Below are positions 55,711-64,000 of a stretch of DNA of 64,000 bases, piece after piece (positions within the stretch are counted from its first letter, which is position 1; each line of letters opens with the position of its first letter). A model generated the notes under the pieces. It was not told where the DNA came from, made no database searches, and worked only from the letters and a program-made list of their open reading frames with translations. Source of the DNA: Actinomycetes bacterium (lineage in GTDB: Bacteria > Actinomycetota > Actinomycetes > Propionibacteriales > Propionibacteriaceae); the NCBI GenBank assembly GCA_023419175.1, contig JAEZYG010000057.1:1-64000 (forward strand), written 5' to 3'. A program made the translations under genes and the position numbers.

Positions 55711-56799
55711 ATGACAATGTGGCATCTGCGCGGGACACTCCTCCCCGAAGGTGAAGTAAGCGATCTGTGGATCGCTGAGGGAATGATCGTCGATGGTCCT
55801 GTTCACGGTGCTGAAACGATTGATCTTGGCGATTGCTATATTCTGCCTGGACTCGTCGATGCCCACTGTCATATCGGTCTGGGTGCTCCAGGGGCGGTAG
55901 ATCGTCAAACCGCCTATGCTCAAGCGCTAACCGACCGTAATAGCGGTGTGCTGTTGATACGTGATGCGGGAGCTCCTGTCGATACCCATTGGATGGACGA
56001 GGATCCCGCTCTGCCTCGCATCATCAGAGCTGGACGTCACATTGCTCGTGAAAAACGCTATATTCGCAATTTCGCAGCTGAGGTTGAGCCAGACGATCTC
56101 GTTGCCGAAGTGGAACGCCAAGCCAAGCGAGGAGATGGATGGATCAAATTGGTGGGGGATTGGATCGATCGTCGATGCGGTGATCTGGCTCCCCTATGGC
56201 CTAAAGATCGCGCTGCAGAGGCGATCGCTAAAGCCCATGAAATGGGTGTGAAGGTGACCGCTCATTGCTTTGCTGAAGAATCTGTCGCCCAACTTGTCGA
56301 GGCGGGTATCGACTGTATCGAACACGGTACAGGGTTGAGCGATGAGGTGATTGCGGCTATGGCTGAGCGCTCTGTCGCTCTTGTTCCCACCATGACGAAT
56401 TTGGAGAATTTCCCCATCTTTGCTGCGGCTGGGGAGGCAAAATTCCCTCGCTATAGCGCTCATATGCGCGATCTACATGCCAGACGTTTTGATACCTTGA
56501 GGGCGGCTCACGAAGCGGGCGTAGCAATCTATGCAGGGACAGATGCTGGCGGCACATTATGTCATGGGCGAATCGCTGAGGAGGCGGAACTTTTAGCCAA
56601 ACTTGTCGATAACGATTTCGCTCTCAATGCCTGCTCGTGGGGAGCGCGTCGCTGGCTAGGCGCTGAAGAGTTGAAGGTAGGTCATAGCGCAGATCTAATC
56701 GTGACGAGTAAAGATCCCCGTCAAGGAGTATCTGCTCTAAGAGCGGTGGAATTGGTGATGTTGAGAGGATCGATCGTCTCTTACCTACCGCGTTTCTAA
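55711..56799 (+). CDS. Amidohydrolase family protein
   Basis: 362 residues with the metal motif [10 protein letters not shown], a Lys in GWIKLVGDW (probably the bridging ligand), [20 protein letters not shown] and the catalytic Asp in YAGTDAGG. It looks like the imidazolonepropionase/prolidase-like subset; the substrate is unknown. It starts 7 nt after ffh, with a second ATG two codons later. An amidohydrolase between ffh and rpsP recurs in actinobacteria, as I recall. Confidence 0.85.
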   Translation: MTMWHLRGTLLPEGEVSDLWIAEGMIVDGPVHGAETIDLGDCYILPGLVDAHCHIGLGAPGAVDRQTAYAQALTDRNSGVLLIRDAGAPVDTHWMDEDPALPRIIRAGRHIAREKRYIRNFAAEVEPDDLVAEVERQAKRGDGWIKLVGDWIDRRCGDLAPLWPKDRAAEAIAKAHEMGVKVTAHCFAEESVAQLVEAGIDCIEHGTGLSDEVIAAMAERSVALVPTMTNLENFPIFAAAGEAKFPRYSAHMRDLHARRFDTLRAAHEAGVAIYAGTDAGGTLCHGRIAEEAELLAKLVDNDFALNACSWGARRWLGAEELKVGHSADLIVTSKDPRQGVSALRAVELVMLRGSIVSYLPRF

Positions 56800-56805
56800 G
56801 TCGGT

Positions 56806-56834
56806 TTTCTTTTACCTCTATTCTCTGGCACAAT
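56806..56834 (+). promoter_or_regulatory. rpsP promoter
   Basis: CACAAT (56829-56834) as -10 with weak TTTCTT (56806-56811) at 17-bp spacing. The leader of about 120 nt before rpsP contains several G/C-rich stretches. Confidence 0.4.
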
Positions 56835-56960
56835 GGCAGTGCGTCTGTGTCCAGGTGCCCTCTCAACACTGGCGACGCAGGACCGAAGTCTCGACGTCGC
56901 GTGCCCCACACGCGAAACGCGAGGCATTGCCGATTTTCACACACAGGAGAAACCACTCAA

Positions 56961-57410
56961 GTGGCAACCAAGATTCGTCTGAAGCGGATGGGTAAGATCC
57001 GCTCACCTCATTACCGCGTCGTCGTGATGGATTCTCGCGCTCCGCGCGATGGACAGTCGATCGAAGATATCGGCATCTACCATCCCAAGAACGATCCTTC
57101 GGTCATTAAGATCGATTCCGAGCGCGTCCAGTACTGGCTTGGTGTTGGAGCTCAGCCGACTGAAGCTGTCGTCGCTTTGCTGAAGCGTACAGGCGACTGG
57201 CAGAAGTTCACCGGTGAGGATTGCCCTTCCGGTGTTCTTCCCCAGCCTGAGCCTGTCGATAAGCTGGCTCGTTTCAATGCTGCTTTAGCTGAAGCTGACG
57301 GCGAGCCCACCACGGAAGCTATCAGCAAGTCCAAGAAAGCTGAGGCTACTGAGGATGTAGCGCCTGAGGCTGAAGCCGAAGCTGCTTCCGACGAAGCCGG
57401 CGAGGCCTGA
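56961..57410 (+). CDS. rpsP: 30S ribosomal protein S16
   Basis: 149 residues, starting [21 protein letters not shown], with the family segment [13 protein letters not shown]. It has an Ala/Glu-rich C-terminal extension of about 50 residues common in actinobacteria. The GTG is chosen because AGGAG lies upstream; the open frame extends into the leader. khpA starts 3 nt after the stop. Confidence 0.97.
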   Translation: MATKIRLKRMGKIRSPHYRVVVMDSRAPRDGQSIEDIGIYHPKNDPSVIKIDSERVQYWLGVGAQPTEAVVALLKRTGDWQKFTGEDCPSGVLPQPEPVDKLARFNAALAEADGEPTTEAISKSKKAEATEDVAPEAEAEAASDEAGEA

Positions 57411-57413
57411 TCC

Positions 57414-57665
57414 ATGCTGGCAGAAGCTCTCGAGCACCTGGTGCGAGGTATCGTTACTTCGCCCGATGAGGTGCGCGTTCGAGATCGTCAGTTGCGTAAT
57501 CGTCGCATCTTGGAAGTCCGCGTCCATCCCAATGACATCGGCAAGGTGATCGGTCGTCATGGACGTACTGCGACAGCTTTGCGCACCGTGATGGCTGCCC
57601 TTGCTGGACGTGAGCAGGTTCGCATCGATTTTGTCGATGGGGATCGTCGCCGTTCGCGTCGCTGA
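57414..57665 (+). CDS. khpA: KH-domain RNA-binding protein KhpA
   Basis: 83 residues, a single KH domain with IGKVIGRHGRTATALRTVM. Partners KhpB in other bacteria. Between rpsP and rimM, the conserved place. Confidence 0.95.
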   Translation: MLAEALEHLVRGIVTSPDEVRVRDRQLRNRRILEVRVHPNDIGKVIGRHGRTATALRTVMAALAGREQVRIDFVDGDRRRSRR

Positions 57666-57677
57666 CAGCTATGATCT

Positions 57678-57706
57678 ATGCCCCATCCTCCCTGAGGGTG
57701 GGGCAT
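57678..57706 (+). terminator. Hairpin between khpA and rimM
   Basis: A near-perfect 11-bp stem (57678-57688 / 57696-57706) with a 7-nt loop, followed by TTCAC. The U-run is weak, so it may attenuate rather than end transcription into rimM-trmD. Confidence 0.5.
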
Positions 57707-57728
57707 TTCACATTCCTAGAGGAGATCA

Positions 57729-58262
57729 ATGAGCACTGAGGGAACAGTTGAAGTCATCGTAGGACGAATCGTTCGTCCTCACGGGGTGAGGGGTGAACTG
57801 GTCGTTGATGTCGCCACAGATGAGGTTGACAAGCGTTTCTCAACGGGCTCTACAGTTCATCATGAGGATCGAGCGTGGGTTATCGCTGCATCGCGTTGGC
57901 ATAGCGGACGCTTGATCGTCCGCCTTGAAGGTATCGATGATAGGAATGCTGCTGAATCCTTGAGAGGGATTCGTCTATGGGCAGATGTGGATATCTCAGA
58001 AACACCTGAGAAAGACGATGAATTCTTTGATCGCCATCTCATAGGCCTCGCGGTGAAAGATGTCCATGGCGTGATCCGAGGGAAGGTGAGCAGGGTCTAT
58101 CACAATGGAGCTCAAGATCTTCTCGCAGTTGACTGTGATGGAATAGAACGCCTCATCCCATTCGTGGAAGCTCTCGTGCCCATTGTCAATTGTGATGAAG
58201 GCTATATAGGCATTGCCGATATTGATGGGCTGCTCGATGACAACGCTCAGGAGGCGAGGTGA
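57729..58262 (+). CDS. rimM: 16S rRNA processing protein RimM
   Basis: Assembles the 30S head. 177 residues: N-terminal barrel ([18 protein letters not shown]) and a PRC-barrel ([25 protein letters not shown]). GAGGAG precedes the ATG. Its stop overlaps the trmD GTG (GTGA). Confidence 0.95.
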   Translation: MSTEGTVEVIVGRIVRPHGVRGELVVDVATDEVDKRFSTGSTVHHEDRAWVIAASRWHSGRLIVRLEGIDDRNAAESLRGIRLWADVDISETPEKDDEFFDRHLIGLAVKDVHGVIRGKVSRVYHNGAQDLLAVDCDGIERLIPFVEALVPIVNCDEGYIGIADIDGLLDDNAQEAR

Positions 58263-58978
58263 AAATCGATATCGTCACCATCTTTCCGGACTATTTTTCC
58301 CCGTTAGATCTCTCCCTTATCGGGAAAGCTCGTCAACATGGATTGATTCATGTGGATATCCATGACCTGCGCGATTGGACTCATGATCGTCATCGGACGG
58401 TAGACGACACACCCTATGGCGGTGGAGCCGGAATGGTGATGAAACCCGAACCGTGGGGAGAGTGTTTAGACGCAATCTTGTCGCGACGTGCTGAACGCAC
58501 AGTCATGATCGTTCCAAGTCCCAGTGGCTATCGTTTTGATCAGAAAGCCGCAGATGAGTTGGTCGAAGTCGATCAGTTGATCTTTGCATGTGGACGATAT
58601 GAAGGAATCGATCGCCGCGTCATCGATTGGGCTGCTGAGAGGGTCGAAGTTCGCGAGTACAGTATCGGCGATTATGTTCTCAATGGGGGAGAAGTGGCAT
58701 CTATCGCGATGATTGAAGCGATTGTTCGACTCGTTCCCGGTGTGGTAGGCAATCCTGAATCCATCGTTGAAGAATCCCATTCTCAGGCATCCGGGGGATT
58801 GCTCGAATACCCCAATTACACGAAACCCGCCTCCTGGCGGGGAATGGATGTACCCGAGATCTTGTTGAGTGGCAACCACGCCAAGATTGCTGCATGGCGT
58901 CAGGAACAATCCAGACTCTTAACGGAGACACGGCGTCCCGATTTGCTCGCAAACTCTAAGGTGAACCTTAGTTCATAG
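58259..58978 (+). CDS. trmD: tRNA (guanine-N1)-methyltransferase
   Basis: Methylates G37 of tRNAs. 239 residues with [13 protein letters not shown], the knot segments [12 protein letters not shown] and [11 protein letters not shown], and [16 protein letters not shown]. It starts with GTG, overlapping rimM by 4 nt. A 16-bp palindrome overlaps its last codons. Confidence 0.97.
   Translation: MKIDIVTIFPDYFSPLDLSLIGKARQHGLIHVDIHDLRDWTHDRHRTVDDTPYGGGAGMVMKPEPWGECLDAILSRRAERTVMIVPSPSGYRFDQKAADELVEVDQLIFACGRYEGIDRRVIDWAAERVEVREYSIGDYVLNGGEVASIAMIEAIVRLVPGVVGNPESIVEESHSQASGGLLEYPNYTKPASWRGMDVPEILLSGNHAKIAAWRQEQSRLLTETRRPDLLANSKVNLSS
58956..58971. promoter_or_regulatory. 16-bp palindrome upstream of sdhCAB
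   Basis: CTAAGGT-GA-ACCTTAG: perfect 7-bp arms around two bases, overlapping the trmD 3' end and 58 nt upstream of the sdhC GTG. A possible -10 (TAAAGT, 58987-58992) lies downstream, so the palindrome would sit over the -35 region. The arms recall iron-repressor (DtxR/IdeR) half sites, but the spacing differs. Confidence 0.45.
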
Positions 58979-59028
58979 GCGTGAAATAAAGTGGATTAGC
59001 CTCAATTAAAAGGTTTAGACTTCGCAAT

Positions 59029-59772
59029 GTGGCAACCCAATTAACTACTCGCGATGCGAGCACGACGCCTCACAGACGTGCAAGCCGCTCGACCGTGGCA
59101 CGAAAGGTCTTGATGGCGCTTACAGGTCTGATCCTGGTGGCGTTCTTGCTCATGCACATGTTCGGCAATTCCAAATTGCTCCTTCCTGATAACGGCGCGG
59201 AGTTCGATGAATATTCCCATTACCTGAGAATGTTCCTCTATCCGATCATGCCGCCCAAGCTTTTCTTGTGGCTGTTTAGGATCGCACTGGCCTTCTCTGC
59301 TTTGGTGCATATGGTCTTCGCTGTCCAGCTCACCTTCCGCGATTACGATGCAACCGGCCTGGGGCGCTATTTCAAGCAGCGCTACCTTGCAGGCAGCTTC
59401 GCTGCTCGCACCATGATCTGGGGCGGTATCATCATTGTCGTCGGCGTCGTCGTTCACCTGTTGCAGTTCACTGCAGAGGTCATCACGGTGAACTATCCGG
59501 CTGGAGTTACCACCGTTGCGCCTCATGAGCGCGTTGTCCTGGCTTTCCAGATTTGGTGGGTGCTGTTGGCCTATGCCATTTGGATGGCCGCCGTCTGCCT
59601 CCACATCTGGCACGGTTTCTACAGCGCTTTCTGCACCATCGGTGTGCGTACTGGAGCCTTCAGTGAGAAGATCCTTAAGGTCTGCTCGTGGATCGTTTCG
59701 ATCTTGCTCTACGTCGGCTTCATGATCACGCCGGTTCTCATCTACGCAGGAGTGATTTTCCCCAATGCCTGA
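59029..59772 (+). CDS. sdhC: Succinate dehydrogenase/fumarate reductase cytochrome b subunit
   Basis: 247 residues with five hydrophobic helices of the cytochrome b558 type (TIGR02046-like, as in Bacillus and Wolinella). Candidate haem ligands include the His residues in [21 protein letters not shown] and HIWHGFY. There is no separate SdhD. It starts with GTG. sdhA begins 8 nt before its stop. Confidence 0.93.
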   Translation: MATQLTTRDASTTPHRRASRSTVARKVLMALTGLILVAFLLMHMFGNSKLLLPDNGAEFDEYSHYLRMFLYPIMPPKLFLWLFRIALAFSALVHMVFAVQLTFRDYDATGLGRYFKQRYLAGSFAARTMIWGGIIIVVGVVVHLLQFTAEVITVNYPAGVTTVAPHERVVLAFQIWWVLLAYAIWMAAVCLHIWHGFYSAFCTIGVRTGAFSEKILKVCSWIVSILLYVGFMITPVLIYAGVIFPNA

Positions 59773-61789
59773 GCACACGTTAGTTAGCAATATTCCCGCC
59801 GGCGATTACGACTACTACAGCGTCGGCGAAGAGATCCGCGATACAAAGGCTGATACCAGCCTTCCTATCGAGAAGGTCTGGGCTGACCGTCAATTCCGTG
59901 CAGCCCTCGTCAACCCCGCCAACCGTCGTAAGATCACCATCATCGTGGTCGGTACCGGTCTGGCTGGTGGAGCTGCCGCCGCATCATTGGGCGAGGCAGG
60001 CTATAACGTCTTGAACTTCTGCTACCAGGATTCCCCCCGTCGCGCCCATTCGATCGCGGCACAGGGCGGTATCAACGCAGCGAAGAATTACAAGAACGAT
60101 AACGACTCAACCTTCCGTCTGTTCTATGACACCGTCAAGGGCGGCGACTATCGCGCCCGCGAGACCAATGTCCACCGTCTCGCCGAGGTATCGGCCAATA
60201 TCATCGACCAGTGCGTCGCTCAAGGCGTTCCTTTTGCCCGTGAATACGGCGGTCTGCTCGATACCCGTTCCTTCGGTGGCGTTCAGGTGCAGCGCACCTT
60301 CTATGCTCGTGGACAAACCGGACAGCAGCTCTTGATCGGCGCTTATCAGGCTCTAGAACGTCAGGTTGCCGCTGGAACTGTCAAGATGTTCGCCCGTCAC
60401 GAGATGATGGAACTCATCGTTAAAGATGGTCATGCTCGCGGTATCGTCGCTCGCGATATGGTCACAGGTGAAGTGACAGCTCATACTGCCGATGCTGTCG
60501 TCTTGGCAACAGGTGGCTATGGCAACGTTTTCTTCCTTTCGACCAACGCCATGGGATGTAACGTCACCGCTGCGTGGCGTGCGCACCGCAAGGGCGCCTA
60601 TTTCGGCAACCCCTGCTATACCCAGATCCACCCGACCTGTATTCCCGTCCACGGCTCAAATCAGTCGAAGCTGACCTTGATGTCAGAATCGTTGCGTAAC
60701 GATGGACGTATCTGGGTTCCCAAGAAGGCTGAGGATTGCGATAAGGATCCCCGCGATATTCCTGAAGAGGATCGCGATTACTATCTCGAACGCATCTATC
60801 CCGCTTTCGGTAACCTGGTGCCTCGCGATATCGCTTCCCGTCAAGCAAAGAATGTTTGCGATGAGGGACGCGGTGTTGGCCCGGCTGTGACCGAGGTGGA
60901 CGAGAACGGCAACAAGCGTCAAGTACGTCGCGGTGTTTACCTCGACTTCTCCGATGCGATTAACCGTATGGGCAAGCGTGGCGTTGAGGTCAAGTACGGA
61001 AACCTCTTCGACATGTACAAGCAGATCACCGCTGAAGACCCCTATGAGGTTCCGATGCGTATCTACCCCGCCGTTCACTACACCATGGGTGGCGTTTGGG
61101 TTGATTACGATTTGCAGACCACCATTCCCGGTCTCTTCTGCACAGGTGAAGCCAACTTCTCCGATCACGGTGCCAACCGTCTCGGTGCTTCGGCTCTCAT
61201 GCAGGGTCTGGCAGATGGATATTTCGTCTTGCCGAATACCATCAACGACTACCTCGCCAAGAATCATGAGGGAACCTTGCCGGATAATGACCCGGCTGTT
61301 GTGGAAGCCGTGGAGGCGACTAAGGCTCGTATCGATAAGCTCTTGTCGATTAAGGGCTCTCGTACCGTGGACGATTTCCACAAGGCTCTCGGCCAGATTA
61401 TGTGGGAATACTGCGGTATGGCTCGTAGCGAGGCTGGCTTGAAGAAGGCCATCGGCATGATCCGCGATCTGCGCGATGAATTCTGGCATGACGTCAAGGT
61501 CACAGGTGAGGCGATGGATCTCAATCAGACCCTCGAACGTGCCGGACGTTTGGCCGACTTCTTCGAGCTGGGTGAGTTGATGTGTATTGATGCTTTGCAT
61601 CGTCGCGAGTCTTGCGGTGGTCACTTCCGCGTCGAGCACCAGACGGAAGATGGCGAGGCTTTGCGTCACGATGAGGAATTCGCCTATGTCGCCGCCTGGG
61701 AGTGGACGGGAGCTGGTAACAAGCCGGTTCTCCACAAAGAGCCGCTCATCTACAAGGCAATCGAGCTGAAGCAACGGAGTTACAAGTGA
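59765..61789 (+). CDS. sdhA: Succinate dehydrogenase/fumarate reductase flavoprotein subunit
   Basis: 674 residues with the FAD loop [14 protein letters not shown], the covalent-FAD His in [13 protein letters not shown], and the active-site segments HPTCIPVHG and [13 protein letters not shown]. The length and the Lys/Asp-rich insert match the SdhA of actinobacterial five-helix systems. It starts with ATG, overlapping sdhC by 8 nt, and its stop overlaps the sdhB GTG. Confidence 0.96.
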   Translation: MPEHTLVSNIPAGDYDYYSVGEEIRDTKADTSLPIEKVWADRQFRAALVNPANRRKITIIVVGTGLAGGAAAASLGEAGYNVLNFCYQDSPRRAHSIAAQGGINAAKNYKNDNDSTFRLFYDTVKGGDYRARETNVHRLAEVSANIIDQCVAQGVPFAREYGGLLDTRSFGGVQVQRTFYARGQTGQQLLIGAYQALERQVAAGTVKMFARHEMMELIVKDGHARGIVARDMVTGEVTAHTADAVVLATGGYGNVFFLSTNAMGCNVTAAWRAHRKGAYFGNPCYTQIHPTCIPVHGSNQSKLTLMSESLRNDGRIWVPKKAEDCDKDPRDIPEEDRDYYLERIYPAFGNLVPRDIASRQAKNVCDEGRGVGPAVTEVDENGNKRQVRRGVYLDFSDAINRMGKRGVEVKYGNLFDMYKQITAEDPYEVPMRIYPAVHYTMGGVWVDYDLQTTIPGLFCTGEANFSDHGANRLGASALMQGLADGYFVLPNTINDYLAKNHEGTLPDNDPAVVEAVEATKARIDKLLSIKGSRTVDDFHKALGQIMWEYCGMARSEAGLKKAIGMIRDLRDEFWHDVKVTGEAMDLNQTLERAGRLADFFELGELMCIDALHRRESCGGHFRVEHQTEDGEALRHDEEFAYVAAWEWTGAGNKPVLHKEPLIYKAIELKQRSYK

Positions 61790-62553
61790 AACTGACACTT
61801 AAGATCTGGCGTCAGGCACGTGGCGCCGAACAGGGAAAGATGGTCGATTATGTCATCGACGGTGTCAGCGAGGATATGAGCTTCCTTGAGATGCTCGATA
61901 TGCTCAATGAGCAGCTGACCGTCCAGGGTGAGGAGCCGGTGGCATTCGACTCTGACTGCCGTGAAGGTATTTGCGGTATGTGCGGCCTGGTCATCAACGG
62001 TACCGCTCATGGACGCGGTAATTCACCGGTTCCGACGACCACCTGTCAGCTGCACATGCGTTCCTTTAAGGACGGCGATACGATCACCATCGAACCGTGG
62101 AAGGCTGAGCCTTTCCCGGTATTGAAGGATCTCATCGTCGATCGCACGGCTTTGGATCGCGTTATTCAAGCTGGCGGCTTTATCTCGGTCAACACGGGTG
62201 CGGCTCCCGATGCTCATTCGGTTCCCGCTCCGAAGCTGCAATCTGATCGTGCTTTCGATAACGCGACCTGTATCGGTTGTGGAGCATGTGTAGCAGCATG
62301 TCCGAATGCGTCCGCTATGCTCTTCACCTCTGCTAAGGTGACCCATCTGGCCAATCTTCCGCAAGGACAGCCCGAGCGCTATCTGCGCGTTCAGAATATG
62401 GTCGGACAGCATGATGCTGAAGGGTTCGGTGCATGTACCAATATCGGTGAATGCGCTGCGGTTTGCCCGAAGGGCATTCCTCTCGAGTCCATCTCGCATC
62501 TCAACCGTGATCTGGTCTCCTCTTTGTTCCGTAAGGACGGTTGGACGAACTGA
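61786..62553 (+). CDS. sdhB: Succinate dehydrogenase/fumarate reductase iron-sulfur subunit
   Basis: 255 residues. 2Fe-2S ligands [10 protein letters not shown] then a distant Cys; 4Fe-4[13 protein letters not shown]; 3Fe-4[13 protein letters not shown]. It starts with GTG, coupled to sdhA (GTGA). The direction (succinate oxidation or fumarate reduction) cannot be read from sequence; both fit propionate-type fermentation. Confidence 0.96.
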   Translation: MKLTLKIWRQARGAEQGKMVDYVIDGVSEDMSFLEMLDMLNEQLTVQGEEPVAFDSDCREGICGMCGLVINGTAHGRGNSPVPTTTCQLHMRSFKDGDTITIEPWKAEPFPVLKDLIVDRTALDRVIQAGGFISVNTGAAPDAHSVPAPKLQSDRAFDNATCIGCGACVAACPNASAMLFTSAKVTHLANLPQGQPERYLRVQNMVGQHDAEGFGACTNIGECAAVCPKGIPLESISHLNRDLVSSLFRKDGWTN

Positions 62554-62563
62554 TCTTCTGATG

Positions 62564-62600
62564 GCAGCGCTCGGATTCGCCTCCGAGCGCTGCTCTATGT
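62564..62600 (+). terminator. Terminator after sdhB
   Basis: A perfect 12-bp stem (62564-62575 / 62582-62593) with a 6-nt loop, followed by TCTATGT. It lies 10 nt past sdhB. Confidence 0.65.
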
Positions 62601-62711
62601 CATAATGACAAGGTTGCCAGCGCTGCGGACCCTGCCACAGGGGGATTGACCACGGCATTGGTATCGATACGACACAACCCGAGGTGACCTGTGGCACCGA
62701 CGAGGACAGCT

Positions 62712-63065
62712 ATGATGAATCAAGTTATCGCTGAGCTGAATAAAGCTTCTTTGCGCGATGATATCCCCGAATTCCGTCCTGGCGATTCTGTGCGCGTTCA
62801 CGTGCGCGTCGTTGAAGGTAATAAATCCCGTATCCAGGTTTTTGCTGGTGTTGTGATCGCTCGCAATGGATCAGGAGTAACCGAGGCTTTCACCGTTCGC
62901 AAGATCAGCTATGGCACAGGTGTGGAGCGTACCTTCCCGCTGCATTCGCCGATTATCGACAAGATCGAGGTCGAGCGTCACGGTGCAGTACGTCGAGCCA
63001 AGCTGTACTATCTGCGTACCCGTCGTGGAAAGGCTGCCAAGATCAAGGAGCGCCGCGAGCGCTGA
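62712..63065 (+). CDS. rplS: 50S ribosomal protein L19
   Basis: 117 residues, starting [23 protein letters not shown], ending in the conserved [18 protein letters not shown]. The ATG at 62712 has GAGG 6 nt upstream; a GTG at 62691 with GAGGTG upstream is the alternative and would add seven residues. Followed by a terminator and lepB. Confidence 0.95.
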   Translation: MMNQVIAELNKASLRDDIPEFRPGDSVRVHVRVVEGNKSRIQVFAGVVIARNGSGVTEAFTVRKISYGTGVERTFPLHSPIIDKIEVERHGAVRRAKLYYLRTRRGKAAKIKERRER

Positions 63066-63075
63066 TCTTATCGAG

Positions 63076-63106
63076 AAGACCCCGTCAAATGATGGGGTCT
63101 TTTTCT
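63076..63106 (+). terminator. Terminator after rplS
   Basis: AAGACCCC (63076-63083) pairs with GGGGTCTT (63094-63101) and is followed by TTTTC. It lies 11 nt past the rplS stop. Confidence 0.75.
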
Positions 63107-63159
63107 ATGCCCTTGTCCACAAGGGCTATCATGGCTATGGCATAAGGCAGGTGATAGGT

Positions 63160-63972
63160 GTGAACTACGAGCAACCAGAGCCACCGGCAGTTCTTGCCGA
63201 TGGACAGCGTCGCCCCTCTCGACAGAGATCGAAGACTAAGGCTAAATCCACAGTTCGTTTTCTAGCTGAATTACTGGGTGCGGTATTGATTGCCCTTATC
63301 GTCACCGCCTTTTTACGGATCTGCATCGTTCAGATCTTCCAAGTTCCTAGCGGTTCAATGCAGCAGACTTTGGAACGTCAAGATCGGATTGCTGCTTTGC
63401 GTCTTGGCTCGGTTGAACGTGGAGATATCGTCGTCTTCAAAGATCCAGGAGCGACATGGATGGGGTCTCAAGAAGGAACGAAGAATTCTTTCAAGAAAAC
63501 TCTAGAAAAGATGTGGCTTCTGCCAGATAGCACTCAAGGCTATCTGGTGAAAAGGGTGATTGGAACGTCTGGAGATGAGGTCACCTGTTGCAATACGGAC
63601 GGTAAGATTGAGGTTAACGGACAGCCCATTGACGAAGATTACCTCTATCGAGAAGGGGATCGTCTAGTCGATCCGTCTATAACCCCTTTCCATGTCATCG
63701 TCCCTAAAGGACATCTGTTTGTCTTAGGCGATCATCGCAATAATTCGGGGGATTCACGTCTTCATCTGTGTGAGACTAAACCTGGATATGCTCCAGGGGC
63801 TCATGCTTTTATTCCTGAGGATGATGTGGTTGGACCTGTCGTCTCGACGATTTTCCCCTTTGATCGTCTACGGATATTCCATCAACCTGAAACCTTTAAG
63901 TCGGTTCCTGATCCTCTTCAAGAGGCGCCAGAGGAAGCTGTTATCGATCCGATCTCGTGCTATCGCCGTTGA
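63160..63972 (+). CDS. lepB: Signal peptidase I
   Basis: Cleaves Sec/Tat signal peptides on the outer face. 270 residues with a basic N-terminal tail, one helix (about 28-50), the catalytic Ser in VPSGSMQQTL, the Lys in LVKRVIGTSGDEV and GDHRNNSGDSR. The GTG at 63160 has AGGTGA upstream; the much longer open frame overlaps rplS and is rejected. The order rplS-lepB is typical. Confidence 0.94.
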   Translation: MNYEQPEPPAVLADGQRRPSRQRSKTKAKSTVRFLAELLGAVLIALIVTAFLRICIVQIFQVPSGSMQQTLERQDRIAALRLGSVERGDIVVFKDPGATWMGSQEGTKNSFKKTLEKMWLLPDSTQGYLVKRVIGTSGDEVTCCNTDGKIEVNGQPIDEDYLYREGDRLVDPSITPFHVIVPKGHLFVLGDHRNNSGDSRLHLCETKPGYAPGAHAFIPEDDVVGPVVSTIFPFDRLRIFHQPETFKSVPDPLQEAPEEAVIDPISCYRR

Positions 63973-63973
63973 C

Positions 63974-64000
63974 ATGGATCTGTATATATATGAACGCCGT
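63974..64000 (+). CDS. Start of a further gene, cut by the window edge
   Basis: ATG one base after the lepB stop, open to the window edge (nine codons, MDLYIYERR). In actinobacteria rnhB usually follows lepB, so RNase HII is likely, but nine codons cannot show it. Confidence 0.35.

Noticed and set aside
59041..59790. 249-codon minus-strand open frame opposite sdhC
   Set aside because: Very rich in Asp, Glu, His and Gln, as expected for the complement of a hydrophobic membrane gene.
60683..61798. 371-codon minus-strand open frame opposite sdhA
   Set aside because: Antisense shadow of the conserved flavoprotein, with no ribosome site or domain.

Overview
The window suggests a moderate-GC (roughly half G+C by eye) member of the Actinomycetia, most likely Propionibacteriaceae or a close relative. 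Several features point there: actinobacterial gene orders (rlmN-cdsA-frr-pyrH-tsf-rpsB, ribF-rpsO-pnp-dapB, rnc-smc-ftsY-ffh-rpsP-khpA-rimM-trmD, rplS-lepB), an adjacent FabG/FabI (MabA/InhA-like) pair, RNase J, YceD-rpmF-rnc, a DUF6318-type lipoprotein, frequent GTG starts and many 1-20 nt start/stop overlaps. The assignment rests on gene content only.

Layout. (1) 1-9.9 kb: a leftward sialic-acid locus, with a Tat-type binding lipoprotein, a permease, a permease-ATPase fusion and an ATPase (Sat/Sia-type ABC transporter), followed by nanA, nanK, nanE and nagA. It probably imports Neu5Ac and converts it to glucosamine-6-phosphate. A promoter with an overlapping 19-bp palindrome lies in front of the binding protein. 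Beyond a terminator, a second exported protein starts and runs off the left edge, with a run of nine G in its signal peptide. (2) 10-12.1 kb: ispG with a coupled GNAT gene. (3) 12.2-17.4 kb: a three-gene rightward cassette, the least explained part of the window. Two paralogous single-pass membrane proteins carry what looks like a dead M16-peptidase body, a PH-like segment and an extracellular two-cysteine domain; both are coupled to a LOG-like nucleotide-binding protein with an N-terminal pentapeptide-like stretch. (4) 17.4-22.5 kb: leftward rlmN-cdsA-frr-pyrH-tsf-rpsB. (5) 22.8-31.3 kb: a double LytM protein, xerC, def, malic enzyme, a TrmH-type methyltransferase, an SBF-type transporter, an ABC ATPase and fabG-fabI. 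(6) 31.5-32.8 kb: a secreted PKD-like protein plus a lipoprotein, compositionally unusual. (7) 33-45.3 kb: marC, an enoyl-CoA hydratase, ribF, rpsO, pnp, dapB, an LmeA-like protein, a GNAT protein, rnj, rpmB, recG and a PPOX-fold protein. (8) 45.4-59 kb: rsmD-coaD-yceD-rpmF-rnc-gtrA-smc, a small membrane protein, ftsY-ffh, an amidohydrolase, and rpsP-khpA-rimM-trmD. (9) 59-64 kb: sdhCAB, rplS, lepB and the first codons of a further gene.

Most of the window is housekeeping (translation, RNA turnover, chromosome segregation, protein targeting, respiration). The accessory parts are the sialate locus, the M16-like/LOG cassette, the PKD/lipoprotein pair and the gtrA insertion between rnc and smc. 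No tRNA, rRNA, CRISPR array or insertion sequence was recognised. All functional calls come from reading the sequence; no database search was run.
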